Source: Desulfopila sp. IMCC35006 (GTDB lineage Bacteria; Desulfobacterota; Desulfobulbia; Desulfobulbales; Desulfocapsaceae). Taken from it: a stretch of 64,000 nt of DNA. Shown here in pieces: positions 1 through 8,519 of the stretch. Location of the stretch: assembly GCF_005116645.1 (NCBI RefSeq), contig NZ_SWCM01000001.1, positions 496,001 through 560,000 of the forward strand. Direction: 5' to 3'. The first letter of the stretch is position 1; every line of letters begins with the position of its first letter. The notes under the pieces are model-generated. The model was not told the origin of the DNA and made no database searches. It was given only the letters and a program-made list of their open reading frames with translations. The translations under genes and the position numbers were made by a program.

Positions 1-773
1 TGCACCAGCAGGACGACCATAAGCAGAACCGCGGCAGCCTTGGAACCGCCGGATAAAAAGGCCACGACCGGCGGCGGTGCGGCCTCATAGACGTCAGGTG
101 TCCAGAGGTGGGCCGGAACCAGCGACAGCTTGAAGGCCATACCGATAAGCAGGCACCCCCAGCCGGCCAGGGCAATTGGATCGCGTACGGTTGCCGCCAG
201 GGTGGTCTGCATGATCTCGCTGATACCTAAAGAGCCGCGCACACAGTACAGCAGTCCTATACCAAAGGCCAGAAAAGCCGCGCTCAGGGCCCCCATCAGC
301 AGGTATTTCAGACCCGCTTCGCTGGAGACATCCTGTTCCCGGTCGATGGCGGCCAGGATATAAAACCCGAAGGTCATCGCCTCAAGCCCCAGAAACAGAA
401 GCAGCAGATTGGTGGCGGAGGCCAGAGCAACCATGCCGAAGGTGGCAAACAGGATGGTCGCCGGATATTCCTCGCCCGCGATATCGCGATACCGGTTATA
501 ACTGTGCGAAAACAGCAGCACTGCGGCGGCCATAAAACAGAAATAGGCGGAGAAGAGGCGCGTCAGCCCGCTGGCCGAGAGTCCCAGACCCGGGGCGAGC
601 AGAGCCGGCGGGGTCTGCATCGACCAGAGCCCTGCCCCGACAGCGGCGATAACAGCGATGAGGTATCCTGTTGTCTGCTTTCTGCCGATCGCTCCACAGA
701 TCAGGGTGATCAGCGCGCCGATCGCCAGAATAAGCAGCGGCAGGGCTATCTGTATATCAGCCATGCTCATCAT
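1..773 (-). CDS. nuoN: NADH-quinone oxidoreductase subunit N (partial, C-terminus beyond window)
   Basis: Membrane antiporter-like subunit of complex I, the last gene of the operon. About 257 residues are visible from the N-terminus, beginning MMSMADIQIALPLL. They contain several hydrophobic helices, the conserved Glu region LLLLFLGLEAMTF, and the proton-channel Lys region AFKLSLVPAHLWTPDVYEAAPPPV (split here: AFKLSLVP, then AHLWTPDVYE). The ATG at 773 overlaps the nuoM stop as ATGA, implying translational coupling. A second ATG in frame three bases on is also possible. The gene is open at base 1, so the C-terminal helices are not visible. This ORF is easy to miss because it lacks a stop within the window. 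Confidence 0.95.
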   Translation of the reverse strand, partial: MMSMADIQIALPLLILAIGALITLICGAIGRKQTTGYLIAVIAAVGAGLWSMQTPPALLAPGLGLSASGLTRLFSAYFCFMAAAVLLFSHSYNRYRDIAGEEYPATILFATFGMVALASATNLLLLFLGLEAMTFGFYILAAIDREQDVSSEAGLKYLLMGALSAAFLAFGIGLLYCVRGSLGISEIMQTTLAATVRDPIALAGWGCLLIGMAFKLSLVPAHLWTPDVYEAAPPPVVAFLSGGSKAAAVLLMVVLLV

Positions 774-2254
774 GGTGTACCTCCCGTCAGTAAGGCAACC
801 GGCAGATGCAGTACATCCAGCAACGGTCCGGGATGAAGGCCAATGTAGAACACCCCTATGGCCAGAACAGCTAGAATCAGCGCCTCCCGGCCCGTCACAT
901 CAAGCATCGGCAGAGGCTGTCGTTCTTTCTGGAACAATACTTCCTGCACCAGGCGCACGGTGTAGACAAGCGACAGGATCAGCCCGAGAAAGGCCAGGAT
1001 GGTTGCCGACTGCGCGACCTGGTACGAACCGGTCAGGATGAGGAATTCACCGACGAAATTATTCAACCCGGGCAGCCCGGCCGAGGCCATGGCAAAGAGC
1101 ATAAAAAAACAGGCAAGTATCGGAACTTTGCCCCACAAGCCGCCGTAGGCACTGATTTCTCGGGTATTTGCCCGGGAAGCCAGCATGCCGACCAGAGCAA
1201 AAAGGGCCGAGGTCGTCACCCCGTGGCTGACCATCTGCAGGACCGAACCGGAAAGGGCCACCGGCGTCCAGGCGGCGATACCGAGTGCGATAAAGCCCAT
1301 GTGACCGATACTGGAATAAGCGACCAGGCGCTTCATGTCTTTCTGGGCAAAGGCAATCCAGGAACTGTAAAGGATCCCGGCCACCGCCATGATGGTGAGC
1401 AGCGGTGTCAGGGTGCGCGCCGCCTCGGGAAAGAGCGGATAGCCAAAACGAATCAGCCCGTAGGCCCCGGTTTTGAGCAGCAGACCGGCCAGATCGATAC
1501 TGCCTGCCGTCGACGCATCGGTATGGGCATCGGGGAGCCAGGTATGCAGGGGTACCAGCGGGAATTTGATGGCAAAACTCAAGAGAAATGCCCCGTAGAG
1601 CCATAAGCCGACCAGCGGATCAAGACTGGTACCGAGCAGGCCGCTCAGGCCGAAGGTATAAAGACCGCTCTGCCTGCCGTGAATCACGTAAAGACCGATG
1701 ATCGCCAGCAGCATGAGCAGCGATCCGACCAGGGTGACGACAAAGAATTTAATGGCCGAATAGATGTTGCGGCCATGGCCGTAGATGCCGATCAGGAAGA
1801 ACATCGGGATCAGCATCACCTCCCAGAAGAGGTAGAACAGGAAAAGGTCAAGAGCGAGGAATACGCCGATAATACTGCTCTCCATAACGAGCAGCAGTAT
1901 ATAGTGCAGTACCGTGCGCTGCCGGATCGTTCGCCAGGATACCAGCATGGCGATAATCGTCAGCAGAGCGGTCATAATCACCAGCAGCAAGCTGATACCG
2001 TCCATGCCCAGGGTGAACCGGATGCCGAGACTGTCGATCCAGGAAAAGTCCTCGAACAGGAAAAAACCCGGCAACGCACCCGGCGGTTGCTGCCCTGCTG
2101 CTGACCAGGTCCAGCAGGCAATAAACAGCTCGACCACTGCAATACCAACAGCGAGATACTTGGCGACATTTTCCTGTTTTCTCAGGGCAATAAGAGCTAA
2201 AGCGCCTGCCAGCGGCAAAACAATGAGCAGGCTCAGCACGGGAAGGCTTGTCAT
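770..2254 (-). CDS. nuoM: NADH-quinone oxidoreductase subunit M
   Basis: Antiporter-like proton-pumping subunit of complex I, 494 residues, about 14 predicted membrane helices. The conserved Glu sits in LFYLFWEVMLIPMFF and the channel Lys in FAIKFPLVPLHTWLPDAHTD. Both are diagnostic of NuoM. The reading frame extends 29 codons further upstream, but those codons lie inside nuoL in another frame. The ATG at 2254 forms an ATGA overlap with the nuoL stop and starts a typical MTSLPVLSLLIVLPLAG membrane N-terminus, so it is the chosen start. The downstream end overlaps nuoN in the same way. Confidence 0.97.
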   Translation of the reverse strand: MTSLPVLSLLIVLPLAGALALIALRKQENVAKYLAVGIAVVELFIACWTWSAAGQQPPGALPGFFLFEDFSWIDSLGIRFTLGMDGISLLLVIMTALLTIIAMLVSWRTIRQRTVLHYILLLVMESSIIGVFLALDLFLFYLFWEVMLIPMFFLIGIYGHGRNIYSAIKFFVVTLVGSLLMLLAIIGLYVIHGRQSGLYTFGLSGLLGTSLDPLVGLWLYGAFLLSFAIKFPLVPLHTWLPDAHTDASTAGSIDLAGLLLKTGAYGLIRFGYPLFPEAARTLTPLLTIMAVAGILYSSWIAFAQKDMKRLVAYSSIGHMGFIALGIAAWTPVALSGSVLQMVSHGVTTSALFALVGMLASRANTREISAYGGLWGKVPILACFFMLFAMASAGLPGLNNFVGEFLILTGSYQVAQSATILAFLGLILSLVYTVRLVQEVLFQKERQPLPMLDVTGREALILAVLAIGVFYIGLHPGPLLDVLHLPVALLTGGTP

Positions 2255-4155
2255 AGGACCTCCCAGGCAAACCAGCCGATCATCAGTGTCGCACCGGCGA
2301 CAAGACTCAGCATATAGACGGAGATCCGCCCACTGCCCCACCTCCCGAGAAACTGCCCGGTGCGGCCGAACTGGACGGCCGTCCAGTCGAGAGAGTCATC
2401 GATAACCCCTTCATCCACCCGCTGCCAGAGGATGGTCGCCAGCCAGGTAAACGGCCGGATAAAGAGCCAGTCATACAACCGGTCAAAATACCAGCCTGCC
2501 TGGAGAAAAGCGACCAGCCTGGTTGGCGGATGTTCGGCCCCGGCGATACGTACTTCACGGTGCTGGCTGCCATAGCCGTAATAGAGCCAGGCGATGACCA
2601 TACCGGCCAGCACCACAAGGGAGGCGACACCTTTGAGAGTCTCTTCCGTCGCCAGCCGCACATGGCCGGCTGATCCGTTAAGAGATGCCAGGAAGTACTC
2701 AAGCAGGCCGCCGGCCGCGCCGCCAACGAGGGCCAACAGAGCCAGAGGGATAAGGATAATTTCCATGATGCGGGGCAGCGCGTGCACGGATGGCCCGGAG
2801 GCTTTTGCCCCCTCCAGCCTGCTCGCCAGAGTGGGCACACGATCCCCGAAGACGAGAAAGACCATTCTGAGGGTATAGATCACGGTCAGCAGAACAGTGA
2901 ACGTTCCCACCAGGTAGAGCCCGCCATAAAACATCCCGCCTTTACCCCAGGCTGCAGTCAGGATACTTTCCTTACTGAAAAAACCACCGGTCGGCGGCAC
3001 TCCGGCAAGACACAGGCTCCCGGCCAGAAACGGCCAGAAAACCCAGGGCAGTTTGCGATACAAACCACCCATGCGGAAGATATCCTGTTCATGATGCAGC
3101 GCATTGATAACACAGCCGGCACTGAGAAACAGCAGGGCCTTGAAGAAGGCATGGATAATCAGATGGAAGGTGGCGGCGGTAACGGCTCCGCAGCCCACGG
3201 CCAGCATCATATACCCGATCTGGCTGATGGTGGAATAGGCCAGAATCCGCTTTAAGTCCCGCTCGGCCAAGGCGCAGGTCGCCCCATAGAAGGCGGTGAA
3301 GGTCCCGGTCACGGCGATTGCCGCGACGACCACGGTTGACCCGCCGATCAATGGAAACATGCGCATCAGCAGGTACACCCCGGCTGTGACCATGGTTGCC
3401 GCATGGATCTGGGCGGAGACCGGGGTTGGCCCGGCCATGGCATCCGGCAGCCAGACCATCAGCGGGGCCTGGGCCGATTTTCCCATGGCGCCGAGCAGCA
3501 GCAAAAGTCCCAGGGCAGTAATCAGCCCCATGCTGACGCCGGGGTGCGACGGCCCCAGCTGGTTCAACTGGGTGATCGAGAAGGTATGAAAGAGCTTAAA
3601 CATCCAGACAACGGCGATGGCAAGACCAATATCACCAATGCGGGTGACGATGAACGCCTTGCGCCCGGCGGTGGCGTTTTCCGCCTCTTTGTACCAGAAA
3701 CCGATCAGGGCATAGGAACAAAAGCCGACCCCTTCCCATCCCAGATAGAGCAGCAGCATATTTTCGGCCAGCACCAGCAGCAGCATGGCGCCGGTAAACA
3801 GATTGAGCAGGGCAAAGAAGCGGACATAGCCGGGGTCCCCTGCCATATAACCGATGGAATAGAGATGGATCAGGCCGCAGACAAAGGTGATCATCAGGAT
3901 CAGCGACAGTGACAGGGAGTCGAGAGAGAGGCTTATCGGCGCCGAGAAAGTGAAGGAAGAGAGCCATGGCCCCATTTCCACCACTGCCGGGCCGTTATAG
4001 TTGCCGGCGGCAAACAGGCTCGCAATAAAGCTGAGCCAGATAACCGAACAGGCCGTAACCTCAACCACCCGCCGGGGCAGCAGACGGCCCAGCAGGATGT
4101 TGCCGATCCCGCCCACCAGGGGCAGCAGGATTATCAGTGCAAGGGCTGTTTTCAT
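2251..4155 (-). CDS. nuoL: NADH-quinone oxidoreductase subunit L
   Basis: Largest antiporter-like subunit of complex I, 634 residues, close to the ~613 of E. coli. The core antiporter fold shows the Glu in LLYLGWEGVGFCSYALIGFW and the channel Lys in MGKSAQAPLMVWLPDAMAGP, followed by PTPVSAQIHAATMV. The C-terminal ~150 residues contain a charged stretch followed by further hydrophobic segments, fitting the lateral helix and last membrane helix of NuoL. ATGA overlaps at both ends with nuoK upstream and nuoM downstream indicate tight coupling. Confidence 0.97.
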   Translation of the reverse strand: MKTALALIILLPLVGGIGNILLGRLLPRRVVEVTACSVIWLSFIASLFAAGNYNGPAVVEMGPWLSSFTFSAPISLSLDSLSLSLILMITFVCGLIHLYSIGYMAGDPGYVRFFALLNLFTGAMLLLVLAENMLLLYLGWEGVGFCSYALIGFWYKEAENATAGRKAFIVTRIGDIGLAIAVVWMFKLFHTFSITQLNQLGPSHPGVSMGLITALGLLLLLGAMGKSAQAPLMVWLPDAMAGPTPVSAQIHAATMVTAGVYLLMRMFPLIGGSTVVVAAIAVTGTFTAFYGATCALAERDLKRILAYSTISQIGYMMLAVGCGAVTAATFHLIIHAFFKALLFLSAGCVINALHHEQDIFRMGGLYRKLPWVFWPFLAGSLCLAGVPPTGGFFSKESILTAAWGKGGMFYGGLYLVGTFTVLLTVIYTLRMVFLVFGDRVPTLASRLEGAKASGPSVHALPRIMEIILIPLALLALVGGAAGGLLEYFLASLNGSAGHVRLATEETLKGVASLVVLAGMVIAWLYYGYGSQHREVRIAGAEHPPTRLVAFLQAGWYFDRLYDWLFIRPFTWLATILWQRVDEGVIDDSLDWTAVQFGRTGQFLGRWGSGRISVYMLSLVAGATLMIGWFAWEVL

Positions 4156-4463
4156 CGGTCCCTCAATTGCCGGAATTCATCGACATTAACCGTATTTTTA
4201 CGCCGGTGCAGATAGACGACCATGGCCAGGGCCAGAGAGACTTCGGCGGAGGTCATGGCGATAATCATCAGGGCGAAAACCTGGCCGTCGGCCCTCCCCC
4301 ACTGGTAAGAGCCGGCAACGAAGACCAGCATCGCCGCATTCAGCATAATCTCAATGCCGATCAGCACCATAATGACATTCGTCCGCCAGATCAGCACGCA
4401 GATGACTCCGAGGGCGAAGAGAACCGAGGCAAAAACAAGCAGATGACTGAGCGGCACGATCAT
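4152..4463 (-). CDS. nuoK: NADH-quinone oxidoreductase subunit K
   Basis: Small three-helix membrane subunit of complex I, 103 residues, the usual length. The two membrane glutamates of the family are visible in IGIEIMLNAAMLVF (about residue 38) and TSAEVSLALAMVV (about residue 73). The open frame runs much further upstream through nuoJ. The start at 4463 is chosen because it makes an ATGA overlap with the nuoJ stop and gives the family-length protein MIVPLSHLLV onward. The C-terminus ends in a basic, soluble tail. Confidence 0.96.
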   Translation of the reverse strand: MIVPLSHLLVFASVLFALGVICVLIWRTNVIMVLIGIEIMLNAAMLVFVAGSYQWGRADGQVFALMIIAMTSAEVSLALAMVVYLHRRKNTVNVDEFRQLRDR

Positions 4464-4966
4464 GGTTTGCGCCTCCTGCCCAGATAGAGCACCCCGACAA
4501 TGGCAAAGAGCAGCTGCATGGAGATGATCTCGATGGCCACGCCGTACTTCTTGAACAGTGTTATGGCAAAATCTGCCACGTCGAGCAGGCGTTTCTCCGA
4601 ACCGCCTCCAATCGGGGCTACGGGGGTGGAACGACCGGAAAGGAGCAGCAGCAGTGCCGCGAGTATAATCCCCGCCAGCACCAGGGCCGGCAGGCAATGC
4701 ACCAGCAGAGGACACCTGGCCTCCTCTGGGTTTCCCTGATCGAGCATCATAATGACGAACATGAACAGCACCATGACCGCACCGGCATAGATGATCACCT
4801 CAAAGACCGCGATCAGCGGTGCGGCAAGGAGATAAAAAACCACGGCCAGGGCGAAAAAAGAGGTCACCAGATAGATAATGGCATGCACCGGATGTTTCTC
4901 GGTAATGGCCAGAATGGTGGCAATGACAGTGACGATAGCCAGGATGTAGAAAAGGGTTTGTTCCAT
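4460..4966 (-). CDS. nuoJ: NADH-quinone oxidoreductase subunit J
   Basis: Membrane subunit of complex I, 168 residues, five predicted helices. The N-terminal hydrophobic stretch and the helix motif EVIIYAGAVMVLFMFVIMML are characteristic of NuoJ/ND6 and include its pi-bulge helix. A soluble loop (about residues 110-135) precedes the last helix. The stop overlaps the nuoK start. Upstream, a 67-nt gap separates it from nuoI. That gap is unusually long for this operon and holds a perfect palindrome (5000-5020). Confidence 0.95.
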   Translation of the reverse strand: MEQTLFYILAIVTVIATILAITEKHPVHAIIYLVTSFFALAVVFYLLAAPLIAVFEVIIYAGAVMVLFMFVIMMLDQGNPEEARCPLLVHCLPALVLAGIILAALLLLLSGRSTPVAPIGGGSEKRLLDVADFAITLFKKYGVAIEIISMQLLFAIVGVLYLGRRRKP

Positions 4967-4999
4967 AGCTGATTTTCTATACTCTCAGTGTCGATATGG

Positions 5000-5020
5000 T
5001 TCCCATGCGGCGCATGGGAA
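5000..5020. repeat. Palindromic repeat copy A in the nuoI-nuoJ gap
   Basis: Perfect inverted repeat with arms TTCCCATGCG and CGCATGGGAA separated by one G. The same 21 bases recur in the nuoE-nuoF gap at 9809-9829, and the following CAGCT is also shared. It lies entirely between nuoI and nuoJ, so in the operon mRNA it would form a compact hairpin. It resembles short REP-type palindromes by size and GC-rich arms. No T-run follows on the operon strand, so it is not a standard terminator. Confidence 0.8.
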
Positions 5021-5033
5021 GCAGCTCCAAAAC

Positions 5034-5564
5034 TTATGGTAATAAACTGCGAACATCTACCGGTGGCCTCTCTTCATCCCCTGCCCCGCGAGGCTGGGTC
5101 ACCCCTATCCCCGCGTGGTGATAAAAATTGTAGTCCGGCGCCTTGCCGCAGCCATCAATAAGCAGATCCTCTTTTTCATAAAGCAGGTTCATGATATCCC
5201 GGTTACAGATCTCATAGTCCGGAGTCATCTGGATCGCCATGGTCGGGCAGGCCTCGGCACAGAGGCCGCAAAAAATACACCGGGAGAAATTAATCCTGAA
5301 CCAGAGGGCATAGCGCCTGCCGTTTTCCTGTTCCGCCGACTGCATGGAGATACAGTCGACCGGACAGGCTGCCGAACAAAGGTAGCAGGCAACACAGCGC
5401 TCGCCGCCATCCGGGTCGCGGGTCAGCACAATTCTCGCACGATAGCGCGGCGAAGGAATGCGCTTTTCCTCCGGATACTGCACAGTGACGGAGGGGCCGA
5501 AAATATGCTTCCAGGTCGTCCACATGCCGACCAGGATCGCCTTGGTGTCATTGATAACCGACAT
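5034..5564 (-). CDS. nuoI: NADH-quinone oxidoreductase subunit I (2x[4Fe-4S] ferredoxin-like)
   Basis: Peripheral-arm subunit carrying clusters N6a and N6b that pass electrons towards NuoB. The protein has 176 residues. The first cluster motif [15 protein letters not shown] has Cys at about 57, 60, 63, 67 and 71. The second, [17 protein letters not shown], has Cys at 96, 99, 102 and 106. The gene begins 11 nt after nuoH ends, with a GAGG-like ribosome site. The C-terminus after the second cluster is extended by about 60 polar residues, normal for this subunit. Confidence 0.97.
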   Translation of the reverse strand: MSVINDTKAILVGMWTTWKHIFGPSVTVQYPEEKRIPSPRYRARIVLTRDPDGGERCVACYLCSAACPVDCISMQSAEQENGRRYALWFRINFSRCIFCGLCAEACPTMAIQMTPDYEICNRDIMNLLYEKEDLLIDGCGKAPDYNFYHHAGIGVTQPRGAGDEERPPVDVRSLLP

Positions 5565-5575
5565 AACTCAACCTC

Positions 5576-6568
5576 TTACCCCTTCAGTACAATAAACCAG
5601 CCGGTTGCCAGGATGTTGACGAGCGCCAGCGGCGTCAGTACCTTCCAGCCGAAATGCATCAGCTGGTCATAGCGCAGGCGCGGCAGGGTGCCGCGAACCC
5701 AGATAAACAGGAAGGCAAAGGCCAGCACTTTTATTAAAAACCAGACCACCGGCGGCAGCAATGGGCCATGCCATCCGCCGAGGAAAAAGGTCGCGGCCAG
5801 CCCGCCCAGGACGATGACATTGATATATTCACCGACAAAAAAAAGGCCGAAACGCAGGCCCGAATATTCAGTGTGAAAACCGGCGACCAGTTCTCCTTCC
5901 GCCTCGGGGAGATCAAAAGGGATCCGTTTACATTCGGCAAAGATGCTGATCAAAAAAATGATAAAAGCCAGCGGCTGATAGACAATAAACCAGCATGACT
6001 GCTGTGCGGCAACAATCTCCGAGAGTTGGAACGAGCGGGCCAGCATAACCACCGGCACCAGCGATAAACCCATGGTGATTTCATAGGAAATCAACTGGGC
6101 CAGCCCGCGAATACTGCCCAGCAGCGCATATTTGGAATTGGACGCCCAGCCGCCCAGGGCGACGCCGTAGACAGCGATGGACGAAAAAGCAATGAAGAAG
6201 AGCAAACCGACATTGATATCGACCACCTGTTGGCCCACCTCGCGTCCGAACAGGGTAATCGGTGGACCAAAGGGGATGACGGCGAAAATCATGATTGCAG
6301 GAATCGCCGCCATGGCCGGCGCCAGATAAAACAGCCATTTATCGGCGCCGGCCGGCTTGACATCTTCCTTGGTGATCAGCTTGATACCATCGGCCAGCGG
6401 CTGCAGCATTCCCCAGGGGCCCGCCCGGTTGGGGCCGAGGCGTTCCTGGATATAGGCGAGCAGCTTGCGTTCGGCTAAAACCAGATAGGCGGCGAGGCCG
6501 AGAATTACCAGAAAAATGAGGCCGATTTTGCCTGCGACGAGGGCTATGTCGATGAGGTCGATGGTCAT
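5576..6568 (-). CDS. nuoH: NADH-quinone oxidoreductase subunit H
   Basis: Membrane subunit that forms the quinone-binding chamber with NuoB and NuoD. The chosen start gives 330 residues and eight predicted helices. Conserved stretches seen include ERKLLAYIQERLGPNRAGP near the N-terminus, and PFDLPEAEGELVAGFHTEYS, which carries acidic residues of the quinone cavity. The open frame extends upstream into nuoG, but the ATG at 6568 overlaps the nuoG stop as ATGA and begins MTIDLIDIALVAG at the first helix, so it is preferred. Confidence 0.97.
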   Translation of the reverse strand: MTIDLIDIALVAGKIGLIFLVILGLAAYLVLAERKLLAYIQERLGPNRAGPWGMLQPLADGIKLITKEDVKPAGADKWLFYLAPAMAAIPAIMIFAVIPFGPPITLFGREVGQQVVDINVGLLFFIAFSSIAVYGVALGGWASNSKYALLGSIRGLAQLISYEITMGLSLVPVVMLARSFQLSEIVAAQQSCWFIVYQPLAFIIFLISIFAECKRIPFDLPEAEGELVAGFHTEYSGLRFGLFFVGEYINVIVLGGLAATFFLGGWHGPLLPPVVWFLIKVLAFAFLFIWVRGTLPRLRYDQLMHFGWKVLTPLALVNILATGWFIVLKG

Positions 6569-8505
6569 TTTATCCCCCTTTCGATATCGGTCAGCAGCAG
6601 ACCATTGCCTGTCGCATCCAGATCCCGCAACCGTTGCCATTGTCCGGCAAACAATTGGATGTCTTCTTCTGATCCCAGCCGGTGCACGATATCCACCAGA
6701 ATTTCCCAGGCCGGACGAGACTGGCCGCCCGGGACAAGGGGAGTATGCTCCCTGGGTGGATGCAGAGACGGATTGAGCCCTTTAATCGGCAGTCCCGGCT
6801 GCATAACTTTTTTAAAGCGCTGCGCCCGTCCCTCATTGTTGATATAGGTGCCGTCCATCTCCACCCAGGCGGTTGTCGGCAGGACAATATGGGCGGCCTT
6901 GACCGTCTCGGTATTGCGCCAGTCAAGGGTTGCCACCACGACAAGCTTCGGCAGAAGCTCTGGCGGAATATCCGCCTCGACGCTCACGACTGCCCGTACT
7001 TTTTTATCGGCGACGGCCTCGGCAAGAGATATCGCCCCATACTCTTTGGCCAGCAGTGCAGCACCGAAACTATTGGGTCCGCCCAGCAGGCAGGCAAGTT
7101 TTGCGCCAGTTTTTCCGGCCTCGGCCATGACCTCCGACATTTTATCGCCGCCACCAAAAATGATAACCGGATGTGCAGCATCGGCAAAAGGAATATCGAT
7201 TAAAGAGGCAACACGTTCTACCTCAAAAGGCAGCTTGTCCGTGCTGTTCAGTCCATTGTCATTCTGTGCAACGGTCCCTGCAGCATCCTCGACCAGAGAG
7301 ATCTTTGCACCGCGACGCCAGGCCTGCCGGACGGCCAGAGCCATCATCGGTCCGTCCTGCAGCAGATCACATTCGACCAGAGCAATCAGATCAGCCGCCT
7401 GAATATCGGCCATGGAGGCGGAGGCTTGTTCGTTCAGACAGGCTGTAACCGTTGCCGACTGCTGTGCTTCCCCGGCGTCGACAAAGTAGCAGAGCGATCC
7501 GGCACCGGTCTTTTCATGCAGCAGATGCAACAGCGATGCCGCCTCCATTGACAGGCCGGAAGAACCGACAATTGCCAGGCTTTCGGCACCATACTCTGTG
7601 CCGATCTCCCGGATGCGCAGCAGAAGAGCGGCAAGAGCCTCCTCCCAGGCAACCTGTCGACCGTCAATCAGTGGCACACGGGGCCGCTCCGGCGCATTGA
7701 CGGCACTGTTGGTAAACCGGCCCTTATCGCAGAGAAACCAGCCGTTGACCGCATCGTTTTGGCGGGCGATGACCTTCAGCAGCTCGCGGTAGCGGGCGGC
7801 GGGCACCGTATTGCAGCCAAGCGAACAGTGGGGGCAGACCGACGGGGCCATATCATAATCCCAATAGCGGGCACGGAACCGGGCGGTCTTATCGGTAAAG
7901 ACGCCGGTGGGACAGATATCGACCAGATTGCCGGCAAAAGGCGATTCCAGCGGTCCGTCGGCAACCCGCCCGTAGTAAATTCGTCCGGCGCTGCCCATCA
8001 CCCCGAAATCAGTTCCCCCGGCGAACTCCTGATAGAAACGGACGCAGCGGTAGCACTGAATGCAGCGGTTCATCTCATGCTCGATATGCGGCCCCAGGTA
8101 CTGATTGACGTGGGTTCGTTTTTTACCGGTATACCGCCGCAGGCCGTGGCCGCCGGCGATGGTGTAATCCTGCAGCTGGCACTCGCCGCCCTCATCGCAG
8201 ACCGGGCAGTCGTGGGGATGATTGATCATCAGCCATTCGATAACCTGTTTGCGCATCGCCATGGCTTCTGCGTCGGTGGTTGAGACGACCATGCCGTCCT
8301 GCGCCTCGAGCATGCAGGACATCTGGATACCTTTGACCGGCCCATCCACCATCTTCACCGCACAGACCCGGCAGGCCCCGGCCTTGCCCAGTGCCGGATG
8401 CCAGCAGAAATGCGGGATGGTAATCCCCACACTCTTGGCGGCTTCCAGCACGGTTTTCCCCTGAGTCACTTCAACGGGGATGTTGTCGATGATCAATTTC
8501 GGCAT
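6565..8505 (-). CDS. nuoG: NADH-quinone oxidoreductase subunit G (short form)
   Basis: Peripheral-arm iron-sulfur subunit, 646 residues, clearly shorter than the ~908 of E. coli. The N-terminal [2Fe-2S] domain shows Cys 34, 45, 48 and 64. The His-Cys3 [4Fe-4S] site shows His 96 with Cys 100, 103 and 109. The next [4Fe-4S] site uses Cys 148, 151, 154 and 198. The extra N7-type cluster is also present (Cys 224, 227, 231, 259). The rest is a reduced molybdopterin-oxidoreductase-like domain without an evident cofactor role. It starts 14 nt after nuoF and its stop overlaps the nuoH start. Confidence 0.96.
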   Translation of the reverse strand: MPKLIIDNIPVEVTQGKTVLEAAKSVGITIPHFCWHPALGKAGACRVCAVKMVDGPVKGIQMSCMLEAQDGMVVSTTDAEAMAMRKQVIEWLMINHPHDCPVCDEGGECQLQDYTIAGGHGLRRYTGKKRTHVNQYLGPHIEHEMNRCIQCYRCVRFYQEFAGGTDFGVMGSAGRIYYGRVADGPLESPFAGNLVDICPTGVFTDKTARFRARYWDYDMAPSVCPHCSLGCNTVPAARYRELLKVIARQNDAVNGWFLCDKGRFTNSAVNAPERPRVPLIDGRQVAWEEALAALLLRIREIGTEYGAESLAIVGSSGLSMEAASLLHLLHEKTGAGSLCYFVDAGEAQQSATVTACLNEQASASMADIQAADLIALVECDLLQDGPMMALAVRQAWRRGAKISLVEDAAGTVAQNDNGLNSTDKLPFEVERVASLIDIPFADAAHPVIIFGGGDKMSEVMAEAGKTGAKLACLLGGPNSFGAALLAKEYGAISLAEAVADKKVRAVVSVEADIPPELLPKLVVVATLDWRNTETVKAAHIVLPTTAWVEMDGTYINNEGRAQRFKKVMQPGLPIKGLNPSLHPPREHTPLVPGGQSRPAWEILVDIVHRLGSEEDIQLFAGQWQRLRDLDATGNGLLLTDIERGIK

Positions 8506-8519
8506 CTGTAGATTCTTTT

